64,000 bases of DNA from Acidobacteriota bacterium (lineage in GTDB: Bacteria; Acidobacteriota; Thermoanaerobaculia; Multivoradales; Multivoraceae), in contig JAJCXN010000041.1 of NCBI GenBank assembly GCA_029263415.1, positions 291,581 to 355,580 of the forward strand. Reading direction: 5' to 3'. The notes under the pieces are model-generated. The model worked only from the letters and a program-made list of their open reading frames with translations. It had not been told where the DNA came from and ran no database searches. Of the stretch, positions 1-10,600 are shown piece after piece. Position 1 is the first letter of the stretch; the number at the start of each line of letters is the position of its first letter. Made by a program: the position numbers and the translations under genes.

Positions 1-8
1 GGCGTTCG

Positions 9-1289
9 CTACGATGAGCCTCGATCAGCCAACCTTTCCAAATCGGTACCGGCAGGCTGTTGGAAGATGCGGAGATCGAACTCGGATGCGATCGCTAGGA
101 AGTGATCGAAGATATCGCTCTGGATGCCTTCGTATTCTGCCCATTTTGTTGTGGCAGTGAAAAAGTAAAACTGCATGGGCAACCCGGCTGGTGTCGGGTC
201 CAGCTGCCTCACCAAGATGGTGAGATCACCGTTGACCTGAGGGTGATGGCTCAGGTAGCTCGCCGCGTAGGCACGAAAGGTTCCGATGTTGGTCAGCCGC
301 CGCGCTTGCGGACTGTGTTCGCTATCGCTGATCGTCGCGTTCGCCTCTTCGAGTTCTTGGCGCTTAGCGGCGAGGTAATCTTCGAGCAACTGGAAGCGCT
401 TGAGCCGATCGATCTCGGCATCGCTTAAGAAGCGGATCGAGGTCATGTCGAAGTAGAGCGGTCGTTTGACCCGCCGGCCTCCAGACTCATGCATCGCGCG
501 CCAGTTCTTGAAGGCGTCGGTAATGAAGGCGTAGGTTGGAACGGTGGTGACCGTGTTGTCAAAGTTCTGTACTTTGACTGTGTGAAGTGCGATGTCGATG
601 ACATCGCCGTCGACTCTGTGAGAGGGCATTTCGACCCAATCGCCCACGCGCACCATGTCATTGCTGTTGAGTTGAACGCTGGCGACAAGGGAAAGGATGG
701 TGTCCTTGAACACGATCAGCAGCACAGCGGTCATGGCGCCGAGGCCGCCCAACAGCACTCCGGGTGATTTGCCTATCAGGGTTGCTACAACCAGGACGCC
801 ACCAAGAACATAGAGCACGATCTGGGCGACTTGGACGTAGCCCTTGATTGGCTTGTTCTGTGCGTCAGGTCGCTTCTCGTAGATGTCTTTCACCGCGCTG
901 AGCAGCGCGCTGATCGCTAGCACCACCATCAAGACTGCGTATGCCGCTGCAACCGATTTTGCGTTTTGCACGAAACCGTCAAAAGCGGTCGTTGTGTTGG
1001 TGTCGCCGAGGGTTAGGTTGATCAGGCCGATGCCGTAGTAGGTCAGAACCGCCGGTACCAGGTGGGCAAGGCGGGAAAAGACCTTGCGATCGGCCAAGGC
1101 GTCGTCCCAGACGAAGTCAGTCCGCTCGACGGCACGCTTGACCCATCGAGTCAGGACGTGGCGTGCAATGCGGCCAGCTAGCCACGCGATGACTGCTAGC
1201 AGGGCGATCGCGACGGTTTTCTCAAGCGTCGGATAGCGCTGGAATGCGTCCAGTATGGGGTTGAGGGAAGCTCGTAGTTCGGTCGGCAT
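9..1289 (-). CDS. MscS-family mechanosensitive channel (YbdG-like)
   Basis: Predicted inner-membrane small-conductance mechanosensitive channel that would open on membrane tension during hypo-osmotic shock. About five hydrophobic segments are visible (near residues 25-45, 77-95, 113-133, 150-172 and 179-207). The last of these runs into the pore-helix/beta-domain signature with VRVGDWVEMP and a TTVPTYAF segment, followed by a C-terminal cytoplasmic domain. The 426 aa length and the insertion in the C-terminal domain resemble E. coli YbdG rather than the shorter MscS. The start is supported by GAGGAA five bases upstream. The gene is complete, with its stop at the left edge of the window. It is divergent from the hydrolase/sigma operon, and the 249-bp gap between them shows no clear promoter. 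Ion selectivity cannot be inferred. Confidence 0.9.
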   Translation of the reverse strand: MPTELRASLNPILDAFQRYPTLEKTVAIALLAVIAWLAGRIARHVLTRWVKRAVERTDFVWDDALADRKVFSRLAHLVPAVLTYYGIGLINLTLGDTNTTTAFDGFVQNAKSVAAAYAVLMVVLAISALLSAVKDIYEKRPDAQNKPIKGYVQVAQIVLYVLGGVLVVATLIGKSPGVLLGGLGAMTAVLLIVFKDTILSLVASVQLNSNDMVRVGDWVEMPSHRVDGDVIDIALHTVKVQNFDNTVTTVPTYAFITDAFKNWRAMHESGGRRVKRPLYFDMTSIRFLSDAEIDRLKRFQLLEDYLAAKRQELEEANATISDSEHSPQARRLTNIGTFRAYAASYLSHHPQVNGDLTILVRQLDPTPAGLPMQFYFFTATTKWAEYEGIQSDIFDHFLAIASEFDLRIFQQPAGTDLERLADRGSS

Positions 1290-1538
1290 GGGTTCCTCGA
1301 GGGGCGTTATGTGGCAATACCGTTCTGTCAGCAGGAGCGGGGCACTTTGTCAGGCCGCCATCCTGCTCGTCTACTTTCACGACCAGTGGGTGTGTGTGAT
1401 GGATGGTCGTTGCGCAGTGGTGCTGCCAGCCGCGGCGACAGAAGAAAATTCGGTCACACCTAGCTGCTGAGTGCAACCTAGTGGTTGAAGGGCCAACTTA
1501 GGACGAGGCCCGAACCGACCGACTAAGGAGATCAGCGA

Positions 1539-2537
1539 ATGTTGAGTGGAACGATGATTCGAGCAGGAGCGTGGACTGTGGAAACTCTGATCGGAGGGAG
1601 TCGAGGATCGTGGCATGGCTCTTACGGTTGGACCGCGTGTGCCGTTGCAGCGGTTCTGCGCGCTGCGACCGGGGCCCAGACAGCACTGTTCCTGCTCCTA
1701 GCTACGCTCACTTGGACCAACGAGGCCGCCGCCGAAACGCTACTCAAAGTTGAGCGTAGCGGCGCCGGGCCAGCGATGCTCCTGATTCCAGGGCTCAGCA
1801 ACGGTGGAGACGTTTGGGACGGGTCCGTCGAGCACTTCAAGGATCAGTACGAGATGCACGTGGTCACGTTGCCCGGTTTCGCTGGCACAACGCCCCTTCC
1901 AACCGAGCTGCCCTTCCTTGCGACGGTTCGGGACGAAGTGATTCAGTACATTGTGGACAACGAGTTATCTCGGCCGATACTCGTGGGCCATAGCCTGGGT
2001 GCCCACCTCGCCTACGCGGTCGCCATCAGTGCGCCTCAGAAGATAGGTCCCGTGGTGGCGGTCGACGGGTTACCGTTCTTGGGTGGCCTGCAGAATCCTG
2101 CGGCCACCGTTGAACAGGTCAAAGCGATGGCAGAGCGGATGGCTGTCATGCTCAGTGAGATGAGCCGCGAGCAGTTCCAGCAGCAGAATGAGATGGCTCT
2201 AAGAACGATGATTCGCGACCCGGATGAGATTGCCCGCATTGCTGCGAGCAGTGGGGCATCGGACCCTGAGACCGTGGGACGCGCGATCAGCGAGCTGATG
2301 CAGTCAGATCTTCGCGATCAGCTGAAGATGATCGAAACACCGATTCTTCAGTTCGGTGCGTTTGGCGGGTTCCCAACATCTCAACTGCGGGAGTTGATGG
2401 TTGAACGCTACTCTCAACAGATCGCTGGGGCACACGACGCTCGTTTGGTGGAAGCGCCGACGCTGCACTTCGTCATGCTCGACGATCTTGGCTTCTTCGT
2501 CGAGACTCTGACCACTTTCTTGGGCGAGGTGAACTGA
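1539..2537 (+). CDS. Alpha/beta hydrolase, probably exported or membrane-anchored
   Basis: Alpha/beta-hydrolase fold enzyme of 332 aa. The nucleophile elbow GHSLGAH places the catalytic serine near residue 152. The oxyanion region is LLIPGLSNGG, and the likely catalytic histidine is in APTLHF near residue 310. An AAGGAGA eight bases before the ATG supports this start. The N-terminus is unusually long: about 60 residues precede the hydrolase domain, with a hydrophobic stretch (ALFLLLATLTW) and an alanine-rich cleavage-like site, so the protein is probably exported. Its stop codon overlaps the start of the sigma-factor gene by one base, which implies translational coupling. The substrate is unknown; esterase or lipase activity is only a family-level guess. 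Confidence 0.85.
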   Translation: MLSGTMIRAGAWTVETLIGGSRGSWHGSYGWTACAVAAVLRAATGAQTALFLLLATLTWTNEAAAETLLKVERSGAGPAMLLIPGLSNGGDVWDGSVEHFKDQYEMHVVTLPGFAGTTPLPTELPFLATVRDEVIQYIVDNELSRPILVGHSLGAHLAYAVAISAPQKIGPVVAVDGLPFLGGLQNPAATVEQVKAMAERMAVMLSEMSREQFQQQNEMALRTMIRDPDEIARIAASSGASDPETVGRAISELMQSDLRDQLKMIETPILQFGAFGGFPTSQLRELMVERYSQQIAGAHDARLVEAPTLHFVMLDDLGFFVETLTTFLGEVN

Positions 2538-3682
2538 TGACCGTCGCGCTAGAACTCACCTTGGCGCCGGATGTTGAACGGGCGCAAGGAGGCGACGTCG
2601 AGGCTTTTGCGCGACTGGTAGAGGGCACGTCGTCGATGGTCTGCGGTGTTGCATTCGCCATTGTGCGCGACTTGGCTGCGAGCGAGGACATCGCTCAGGA
2701 CGTGTTCCTCTCGGTCTGGAAGGGCCTAGGGAAGCTGCAAAGCCCGAAGAGCTTTCTGCCGTGGCTGCGCCAGATGACGCGCAATCACGCCAACGGTTGG
2801 CTCAGGCGCGTGTACTCCCGAAGGGCCCACGATCATGATGACGACATGTTGGCCTTGGTCGCCGATCCGCAGCCCGGTGCTGACGCCTCGTTCGAGGAGC
2901 GAGAGAGCTTGCAGCTTGTAGCAAGTGCTTTGGAGAGCGTTCCGGATGAAGCTCGCGAAGTCTTGGTGCTGTACTACCGGGAAGGCCAATCAACTGCGCA
3001 GGTCGGTCAGTTGCTGGGACTATCGCGGGCTGCGGTGCGCAAGCGCTTGTCTAGGGCTCGCGAGTTGGTGCGCGACGACGTTGCTGCCAAGCTGAGACGT
3101 GGACTGGAGCGCACTGCTCCGGGCGCGGCTTTGGTGACCGCAATTGTCGCTTCGGTTGCGACCACGACGGGCCCGGCCAGCGCGCTCACAGTGGGTGGCT
3201 TGGCGGCTCGAGGTGCGGCTGCGGGTAGCTTCAAGTTTGGTGGCGTGTTGGCGGTTCTAGCAGCGCTCCCAGGAATTCTGGGTGGGGTTGCTGGAGTGGT
3301 CTTGGGCTTGCGCGATGAGTTTTTAGCTGCGATCGATGATCGAGAGATCAAACAGCTGGAGCGCCTCAGAGCAGTTGCTATCGCGACTGTCGTGTTGACG
3401 GCCCTAGGCCTGCTGTGGAGCGCCGGTACTGGAACCTGGGTTGCTCCAACTGTGGTATCCATTCTGTTCATCAGTGCGCTTGGCGTGATCTTTCAGGTTT
3501 GGCTACCGCGGATCGCTCAGCGCAGGCTCGAGCACGAACTGGCGACTGATCCCGAGGCGCCTGAGCGACACCGGCAAAGGCGTCGTATCTCAATCCTCGG
3601 ATTCGCGATCGGGGCGGTACTGAGCGCTGTCGGACTGATGGTCGGGTTATGGGCCAGCGGACTGGTTGGTTTTCCGTTCTAG
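2537..3682 (+). CDS. ECF-type sigma factor fused to a multi-pass membrane domain
   Basis: The N-terminal 175 residues form a sigma-70-family ECF factor. Region 2 is at about 15-85 (SEDIAQDVFLSVWKGL and a basic WLRQMTRNHANGWLRR stretch). Region 4 is at about 125-175 (helix-turn-helix STAQVGQLLGLSRAAVRKRL). Residues from about 190 to 381 contain roughly five hydrophobic segments with a charged loop between them. This resembles ECF families that carry their own membrane domain instead of, or as well as, a separate anti-sigma factor. Translation is coupled to the upstream hydrolase (TGATGA junction). No cytoplasmic anti-sigma gene follows; the next gene is a kinase 255 bp away. Inference: the C-terminal domain may tether or silence the sigma domain until a membrane signal arrives. 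Confidence 0.85.
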   Translation: MTVALELTLAPDVERAQGGDVEAFARLVEGTSSMVCGVAFAIVRDLAASEDIAQDVFLSVWKGLGKLQSPKSFLPWLRQMTRNHANGWLRRVYSRRAHDHDDDMLALVADPQPGADASFEERESLQLVASALESVPDEAREVLVLYYREGQSTAQVGQLLGLSRAAVRKRLSRARELVRDDVAAKLRRGLERTAPGAALVTAIVASVATTTGPASALTVGGLAARGAAAGSFKFGGVLAVLAALPGILGGVAGVVLGLRDEFLAAIDDREIKQLERLRAVAIATVVLTALGLLWSAGTGTWVAPTVVSILFISALGVIFQVWLPRIAQRRLEHELATDPEAPERHRQRRRISILGFAIGAVLSAVGLMVGLWASGLVGFPF

Positions 3683-3760
3683 GCTGCTAGTGCTCTCAGG
3701 ATGCCAATGTGCGGCTCGCGGGGAGCGGTCGAAGACGTAGGACTGCACATCGAGGCACCC

Positions 3761-3843
3761 CTATCCTGTTGGTTGTGACGGTGATGAGATCGATCGGAAG
3801 GGCAGAGGCGTTGGACTCGGGTCGATTTGACTCAACAGGATAG
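3761..3843. repeat. 11-bp perfect inverted repeat with 61-bp spacer
   Basis: CTATCCTGTTG at 3761-3771 is the exact reverse complement of CAACAGGATAG at 3833-3843. The pair sits in the gap between the sigma-factor and kinase genes, about 95 bp before the kinase start. It could be paired operator half-sites, the ends of a vanished small mobile element, or chance. No coding potential is seen in the spacer. Confidence 0.6.
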
Positions 3844-3937
3844 TGAGGTAGGCGTGCAGTTGACTGCCAATTGGACCCCGAGATGCGCGCTGGTCAGAAG
3901 GGGCTAAGCTCTGGCAAACGATGTGTAGTGCAACGAC

Positions 3938-6730
3938 ATGGCGATAGGGCCGCAATCCCCAGAGCAGGCGCCCGGCGGTCAAAGATCTGAGAATCCGCCT
4001 GCGAGTTCCGAGCGGGTCGCGGAACTGTTCGCCGAGGCTGTACCACTCGACTCTCGCGAGCGCGCTGGACTACTCAACGATCGCTGTTCGGGGGATCCAG
4101 CACTTCAAGCCGCCGTCGAAGACTTGCTCAAAGCGTACGCCGCGGCATCAGATGATGCTGATTGGCCGAAGCTGCTGAATCCTGATGAAGCAGCTGGCCT
4201 TCTCGAGGACGCGTACGGAGCCGAGTTCCTAGACGATGAGATCGACACATCCGTTCCGGTGGGTCCGTATCAGCTGCACGAGGTCCTTGGCCGTGGGGGT
4301 ATGGGAGTGGTCTACCGTGCCACTCGCATTGAGGGCGGATTCGAACAGGAGGTTGCGCTCAAGGTGGTCCGAAAGGGCATGGACTCGCGAGCCGTGCTGC
4401 GGCGCTTTGAGCAGGAACGCCAGGTTCTCGCTCGACTGCACCATCCTAGTATCGCCAGTCTCCTGGACGGGGGCCTAAGCGCTGACGCACGGCCCTTCTT
4501 TGCGATGGAGCTGATTGAAGGCCTTTCGATAACCGAGTACTGCAAGCAGCACTGCCTCAGTATTGAACAGCGACTCGAACTCTTCTGTACGGTATGCGAC
4601 GCGGTTCAGCATGCGCACGGAAACTTGATTGTGCATCGCGATCTCAAGCCGTCGAATATTCTGGTCGACGCCAGTGGCCGGTTGAAGTTGCTCGACTTTG
4701 GCATTGCGCGCGTCTTGTCCGCAGGATCGGAGGCTAGCTCAAGCATGCTGACCGAGACCAACAGCTGGCTGATGACGCCCGAGTACGCAGCGCCCGAACA
4801 ATTGACCGGCGGCCAGATTACGATTGCCACCGATGTGTACGCTTTGGGAATCCTCCTCTACGAGCTGTTGTCCGGCAAGCGGCCGCATCAGGATGCAGGG
4901 TCCGATCGACAAGCGGTCCTAGCCCGCGCCCTCAGTGACGTCGATCCCAAACCGCCCTCGAGCACGGTAGCCAACGCTGTTGCTTCGACACCTCACAGTG
5001 ATTCTGGGTTGCAACGACGCTTGCGGGGTGACCTTGACGCGATCGTTCTCAAGGCACTGCGCACGGCGCCGGCCCAGCGGTATGCGACGGCGCTAGCGCT
5101 ACAGGAGGATGTGCAACGGCATCTGGATGGCCTGCCGGTGAAGGCTCGGCGTGACTCAGCGCTCTATCGAACCAAGAAGTTCCTACTCAGGCACCGGGTC
5201 GCTTGCGGCGCTGTAGCCTTGATCTTCAGTGTCGCTGCAGCGGCTGGAACTGCTCTGGTTCGCGAGCAAGCACGGACCGCGCGAGAGCGTGACAATGCCA
5301 ACGAGGTCAAGGAGTTTGTGCTTGGCCTGTTCGATCTGTCGGACCCGAATCAGAGCAAGGGCCAGCAATTGACCGTGCAAGAGATGCTTGATCTGGGCGC
5401 AGAGCGAACCCAGCGCGACTTGAGCGGACAACCCGAAGTGCAGGCCGAGATTGCGATGACCTTGGCACGGTTAAGACAGGATCACGGTCAGCTCGATTCT
5501 GCCCGGACACTGTTTCAACAAGCCCTGGACCTGCGAACGGAGGCGCTCGGCCCCAACCACCCTTCGCTCGCTGAGAGCCTGCGAGGGTTAGCAGGTGTGG
5601 CCTACGATGCAGCGCACTATGATCGCGCGGAATCGCTGCATCGCCAGGCTCTCGCTATCGCGCGCGCGCATTCGGACGACGAATCGGTGGGCGCCTCGCT
5701 CTCCGCGTTGTCCGAATCGATTCGCGCACGCGGCAGGTATCAAGAAGCGGAGACCGTGGCGCGCGAGGGACTCGACTTCCATCGCCGTCTGCACTCGGGT
5801 GATCACCCAATGATCGCGAACAGCTTGGTCGACGTGGGCGTTGCCGTCTATCTCCAAGGCGACTACACGATGGCCCAGCCGTTGTATTCCGAGGCACTCG
5901 CAATGCAACGAAGGTTGTTTGGCGACCAGCATCTCGACATCGCAGAAACGCTCAATCGCCTCGGTCTCCTATTCAAGCGAGCAGCTAACGAAGCCGCAGC
6001 TGGTGAGCATCTCAGTGGTGCGCTCGAGATCTATCGCAGTCTCTTGGGGCCCGATCACACCCTAGTGGCCACCGTCACCGATAGCCTGGCCGGGGTCTTG
6101 TTTCGGTCCGGTCGCCAGGCCGAAGCGCTAGCTCTTGCAGAAGAGGGGCTAGAAATCCAGCGACGCGTGTCCGGGCCCGAGCACCCCAACGTTGCCACTG
6201 CCGCGATTAACCTCGCGCTCATGTATCACCGGTCAGGCCTTCACGACCAAGCGATTGAGCTCGACTACGAGGCCCTCGCCATTTATCGAACGGCGCATGG
6301 CAACGTGCATCCCTACGTCGGGGTTGCTCTGAAGAACCTCGGGACGAAACTGCGTCGCGGCGGTCGGCTAGACGAAGCTGCGACAGTGCTCCGAGAGCAC
6401 TACGAACTCGAAAGACAGCTGGAGTCGCCGCATGGTGCAGCTGTCGCAGATGCGGCGATCGGACTTGGGTTGGTGGAGCGTGATCGCCGCCGATTTGCAA
6501 AGGCTGAGACACTCTTTTCAGAGGCGCTCCGCTTGTGCCAGTCAAACGAGCCGCAGGATTTGGCCTTGGCCGCGATGTCGCTGATTTCCTGGGCGAAGAT
6601 GCGCGTTGCGGAGAGTCGTTCGGCCGAAGCGCGCACACTTTTGGAGGAGGCCGAACAAAAGCTCGGTGCTGAAGGTGTGGCTCGAGCCGACTTGGTCGCA
6701 GCTCTCGAAAGGGTGCGCGGTTCGTTTTAG
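3938..6730 (+). CDS. Membrane Ser/Thr protein kinase with C-terminal TPR repeats
   Basis: Hanks-type protein kinase of 930 aa. An N-terminal helical region (1-105) precedes the kinase domain (about 107-390), which shows the glycine loop GRGGMGVVYRA, VALKVV lysine, catalytic HRDLKPSNILVD, DFGIAR and the APEQLTGG activation-segment motif. A single membrane segment lies near residue 420 (VACGAVALIFSVAAAAGTALV). It is followed by about nine TPR-like repeats typified by A..LY.EALAMQRR..G..HLDIAETL. The layout places the kinase in the cytoplasm and the TPRs outside, where they probably sense or bind partners. Kinases of this shape are common in Acidobacteria, Planctomycetes and some Gammaproteobacteria. 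All catalytic residues are present. The targets are unknown; the adjacent ECF factor is a plausible but unproven one. Confidence 0.93.
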   Translation: MAIGPQSPEQAPGGQRSENPPASSERVAELFAEAVPLDSRERAGLLNDRCSGDPALQAAVEDLLKAYAAASDDADWPKLLNPDEAAGLLEDAYGAEFLDDEIDTSVPVGPYQLHEVLGRGGMGVVYRATRIEGGFEQEVALKVVRKGMDSRAVLRRFEQERQVLARLHHPSIASLLDGGLSADARPFFAMELIEGLSITEYCKQHCLSIEQRLELFCTVCDAVQHAHGNLIVHRDLKPSNILVDASGRLKLLDFGIARVLSAGSEASSSMLTETNSWLMTPEYAAPEQLTGGQITIATDVYALGILLYELLSGKRPHQDAGSDRQAVLARALSDVDPKPPSSTVANAVASTPHSDSGLQRRLRGDLDAIVLKALRTAPAQRYATALALQEDVQRHLDGLPVKARRDSALYRTKKFLLRHRVACGAVALIFSVAAAAGTALVREQARTARERDNANEVKEFVLGLFDLSDPNQSKGQQLTVQEMLDLGAERTQRDLSGQPEVQAEIAMTLARLRQDHGQLDSARTLFQQALDLRTEALGPNHPSLAESLRGLAGVAYDAAHYDRAESLHRQALAIARAHSDDESVGASLSALSESIRARGRYQEAETVAREGLDFHRRLHSGDHPMIANSLVDVGVAVYLQGDYTMAQPLYSEALAMQRRLFGDQHLDIAETLNRLGLLFKRAANEAAAGEHLSGALEIYRSLLGPDHTLVATVTDSLAGVLFRSGRQAEALALAEEGLEIQRRVSGPEHPNVATAAINLALMYHRSGLHDQAIELDYEALAIYRTAHGNVHPYVGVALKNLGTKLRRGGRLDEAATVLREHYELERQLESPHGAAVADAAIGLGLVERDRRRFAKAETLFSEALRLCQSNEPQDLALAAMSLISWAKMRVAESRSAEARTLLEEAEQKLGAEGVARADLVAALERVRGSF

Positions 6731-6950
6731 AGTGACTCAGGCCTGAACCGATCTGGGCCTGAACCGAAGGGTCAACCGGCGGTTTCACTCGACGCTGTGA
6801 AGGCGAGGTTGCCGCTATCTGCCGACGACTTAGAAGGCGGATCGGCTGGAGCGCGCTCATCCGCGCCGCTCTGAGAACACCTCACAGCGCTGGGTCGGGC
6901 GATGGCTCACGCTCTCAGCGCGCGCCGCTACATTGCTCTATCATCGCCCC

Positions 6951-7547
6951 ATGAGATTGTCCCAACGCTTGTTCTCGATGATGTGCGTCCTCGGCGCAGT
7001 GATCTTGGTACCCCAGGCATCCTTGAGTGCTCAGTGGTTCCCCGACGGCCCCAGATCCGCGGCGGCGGAGCAGCTGGCTAGTCAACTGCGAGAGCAGAAA
7101 CTGGCTCCGAATGCCCTCAGCCCGGATGAGTTCACTGCCAGGGTGAGGGCACTGATTGACGCGATGGCGACCAACATCGAGACGCTCGGGGTCGAGGGCC
7201 TCAAGCGCGAGGCTCCGGTCTTTGTCGACATTAAGATGCCGCCGTCAGACCGCCCACTGCTGCAGCTGCTAAATACCTATGCCATGTGCACTTTGCCTCT
7301 GCACTTGGAACTTGCTGTTGACGATGATCAGCGGCTCTACGTGATGGTGGGGGAGATGGCAGTCATGGTAGTGAGTGCGTTTCTTCGCCATGAGTATCTC
7401 GAGTCCGGTGGGACGGACCAAGAGATCAAGGTGGCGATGACCAGCGAGCGGATTCTGGCGCTCTCCAACGATGTGCAAGTCAAGCAAGAACTCCGGGATC
7501 ACGTGAGCATGACGTGTGCCGGACCACTAGCGCAGATCACTCAATAG
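6951..7547 (+). CDS. Exported hypothetical protein
   Basis: No family was recognised. A protein of 198 aa begins at an ATG preceding a clear Sec signal peptide (MRLSQRLFSMMCVLGAVI, with cleavage expected after SLSA). An upstream in-frame TTG at 6933 would add six residues before the signal and is less likely. The mature part is soluble and mostly helical. It contains one cysteine near YAMCTLPL and another in the C-terminal SMTCAGPL, which could form a disulfide in the periplasm. It follows the kinase after a 220-bp gap that shows no evident terminator, and it precedes the tricorn-like peptidase in the same direction. No catalytic motif is seen. Confidence 0.7.
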   Translation: MRLSQRLFSMMCVLGAVILVPQASLSAQWFPDGPRSAAAEQLASQLREQKLAPNALSPDEFTARVRALIDAMATNIETLGVEGLKREAPVFVDIKMPPSDRPLLQLLNTYAMCTLPLHLELAVDDDQRLYVMVGEMAVMVVSAFLRHEYLESGGTDQEIKVAMTSERILALSNDVQVKQELRDHVSMTCAGPLAQITQ

Positions 7548-7665
7548 CGCGATTCAGGGATGGAGTGTCCGGTTGAGGCTGCTGTAGGGTTGGCGGGATG
7601 GTGTCGCGCTGCATGACGACCATCTCCATCGTTTCAACCTTCTTCTCTGTTTTGGGGGGCTTTCC

Positions 7666-10600
7666 GTGCGACTGTCGACTCTGCTAGCGCTGGCCTTTGT
7701 GGCCACCACCATCATCCTTCCGCCAGCGACTGCCGAACAGGCTCGCCTGCTCCGTCAGCCAACGCTCAGCGCTGATCACATCGCTTTTGTCTACGCCTCG
7801 GACATCTGGATCGTTGATCGCGCCGGCGGTGCGGCTCGACGCCTCACCAGCACTCAGGCGGTCGAGACCAATCCACACTTTTCACCCGACGGTAGCCAGG
7901 TTGCGTTCAGTTCCAATCGATCTGGGGACCAAGCGGTCTATGTGTTGCCAATTCGCGGCGGTACGCCCGAGCGACTGACCTGGCATCCGGCCGGCGCAGC
8001 CTCGCGCGGTTGGACGCCGGATGGGACGCGAGTGCTGTATGCGTCGAGCCGCGGAACTGCTCCATCTGGTTACAACCGCCTGTGGACCGTGAGCGTCAAC
8101 GGGGGCCCCTCCACCATGCTGCCAGCACCGTGGGGTTACGACGGGTCGCTTGCGCCCGATGGGTCTTCGCTGATTGTCGATCGGGTCTCTCGCTGGGACC
8201 AAGAGTGGCGCCACTATCGAGGCGGGCAGAACACGGCCTTGACGGTGCTGGACCTCGATGATCTCAGTGAGACGTTCTTGCCTCATGACCGCACCACCGA
8301 CATTCAGCCGCTGTGGATTGACGACACGGTCTATTTCCTGTCGGATCGCAGCTGGACCATGAATGTGTTCTCGGTTCGACCCGGCGCTGCAGGTGCCGAC
8401 GTGGCGCAGCTCACCGACTACGACGGGGCGGACATCAAGTGGCTCGATGGTCACGATGGCACTCTGGTCTTCGAGCGCGACGGATACCTCCACCTGATGT
8501 CAGCGGGTACTGGAAGCGGTCCATCGTCGCCAACTCAAGTCGAGATCACTATTGACGGCGACTTCCCATGGATGGAACCACAGTGGGAAGACGTCGGCGA
8601 CAGGGCTCGCTCGGCAGCGATTTCTCCGAGCGGCCAACGCGCCATCTTCGAGGCACGTGGCGAGATCTTTACGGTACCGGTCGAACATGGTGACACGCGC
8701 AATCTGACCAAGTCGTCGGGTGTCGCTGACCGCGCGCCAGTGTGGTCTCCTGATGGAGATGAGGTGGCCTGGTTCTCCGATCCTGGCGACGGCTACCGAC
8801 TGCTCTTGGGCAGCCAAGACGGCCTCGGCGATGTGCGTAGTTTCCCCTTGGGCGAATCGAAGATGGTGTGGGAACCGACCTGGTCCCCAGATGGCAAGCA
8901 CATCGCGTTCGTTGACGACGATGTGCGGGTGCGGGTGTTCGCTGTTGAGAGCGGCCAGATCAAGACGGTCGACATTGGCGGCACCAATCTCGAACGTGGT
9001 GGCATGGGGCTGGTGTGGTCGCCAGACTCACAGTGGTTGGCCTACTCCAAGACTCATCCCAACAATTTGCGACGCGTCGTCGTTTGGTCGCTCGAAGACG
9101 GGCTCAATCGCGTGATCACCGACGCCATGGCAGATGCTGCTGCTCCGGCTTGGGATCGCGGTGGCAAGTACATCTACTTCCTGGCGAGCACCGAGCTGGC
9201 GCTTGGCTCGGGCTGGGCCAACACCAGCTCGATGGAGTCCGATCCGCGCTATGCGCCCTACCTGGTGTTGCTTGGCAAAGACGCTGCGACACCGTTTGAA
9301 CCGCGCAGCGATGAAGAGAGCGGGCCCGACTCCGAAGACGATTCCGAAGAAGACGCCGAAGACAATGGCGAAGACGAATCCGAAGACGATGACACCGATT
9401 CTGGTTCTGCCAAGACCGCCAAGAAATCCAAAAAAGGCGATTCGAAGACGGCCGATTCGCGCGGTGGCAAGAGCGATGACAATGCAGGACCGGACGGGGA
9501 AGATGACAAAGAGGTCAAGGTTGCCATCGACTTCGCTGGCATCCAACAGCGCGTCGTTCCGCTCGGGATGCCCACCAGTCGCTATTTCTCAACCGTCGCA
9601 GGCCCCGCCGATTCGGTCTTCATTCTCGAAGGACAACCGGACGGCCCACCCGTGCTTCACAAGTTCTCGCTCGAAGAGCGCGAAGCATCTGAGTTCGTGG
9701 TGGGAGCGCGGCAGGTGTCGGTCTCTGCTGATGGTTCTAAACTGCTCTATCGCGGTGGTGGCGGATGGAGCGTTGTCGGTACGGCTTCAAAGCCCTCGCC
9801 GGGTGGTGGCAAGGGAGGCGCCAAGGGTGGTGGAAGCCTCGACCTTGATCTCCAGATGAAGCTCGATCGCACGGCCGAATGGCGCCAACTTTTTGATGAG
9901 GCGTGGCGCTATCAGCGCGACTTCTTCTATGACCCCAACATGCACGGTCGAGACTGGGACGAGGTTAAGACGCGCTATCAACCACTGGTGGAGCACGTGC
10001 GCCATCGCAGTGATCTCAACTACCTCTTGGATCAAGTTAACGGCGAACTCTCAGTCGGTCACAGCTTCGTGTTTGGGGGAGACATGCCAGACGGCCCCAG
10101 TTCTCGCGCGGGATTGTTGGGCGCGGATCTGGTGGCTGATGATGGGCGCTGGAAGATCTCCCGTATCTATACGTACGAGAGCTGGAACCCTAATCTGAAG
10201 GCACCGTTGCAACGGCCGGGACTGAAGGTCGAAGTCGGTGAGTACATCCTGGCGATTGACGGAGTGGAACTCACCGCCTCCGACGATCCCTACCGTCTTC
10301 TGGACGGCACCGCCGGACGCCAGACGGTGCTCCATGTGAGCGATGGCACAACCATGGAGGGTGCAACCAAGATCATCGTCGAACCGATCCGCAGCGAGAA
10401 CGGACTGCGTCGACGGGCTTGGGTCGAAGACAATCGACGTCGCGTTGAGGAGCTTTCGGGCGGGCGACTGGCCTACATCTGGGTGCCGAACACGGGCGGC
10501 CAAGGCGTCGGGTCGTTCAATCGATATCTCTTTGCGCAGCAAGACAAAGACGGCGCGGTGATCGACGAACGATTCAACGGCGGCGGTCTACTTGACGACT

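Noticed and set aside
3007..3471. Long minus-strand open frame opposite the sigma-factor gene
   Set aside because: It has Ser/Thr/Ala/Pro-rich, non-protein-like composition and lies wholly opposite a well-supported gene; it is a product of high GC.
6219..6860. 213-codon minus-strand frame opposite the kinase 3' end
   Set aside because: Arg/Pro/Ser-rich with no motif, and fully shadowed by TPR-coding sequence.
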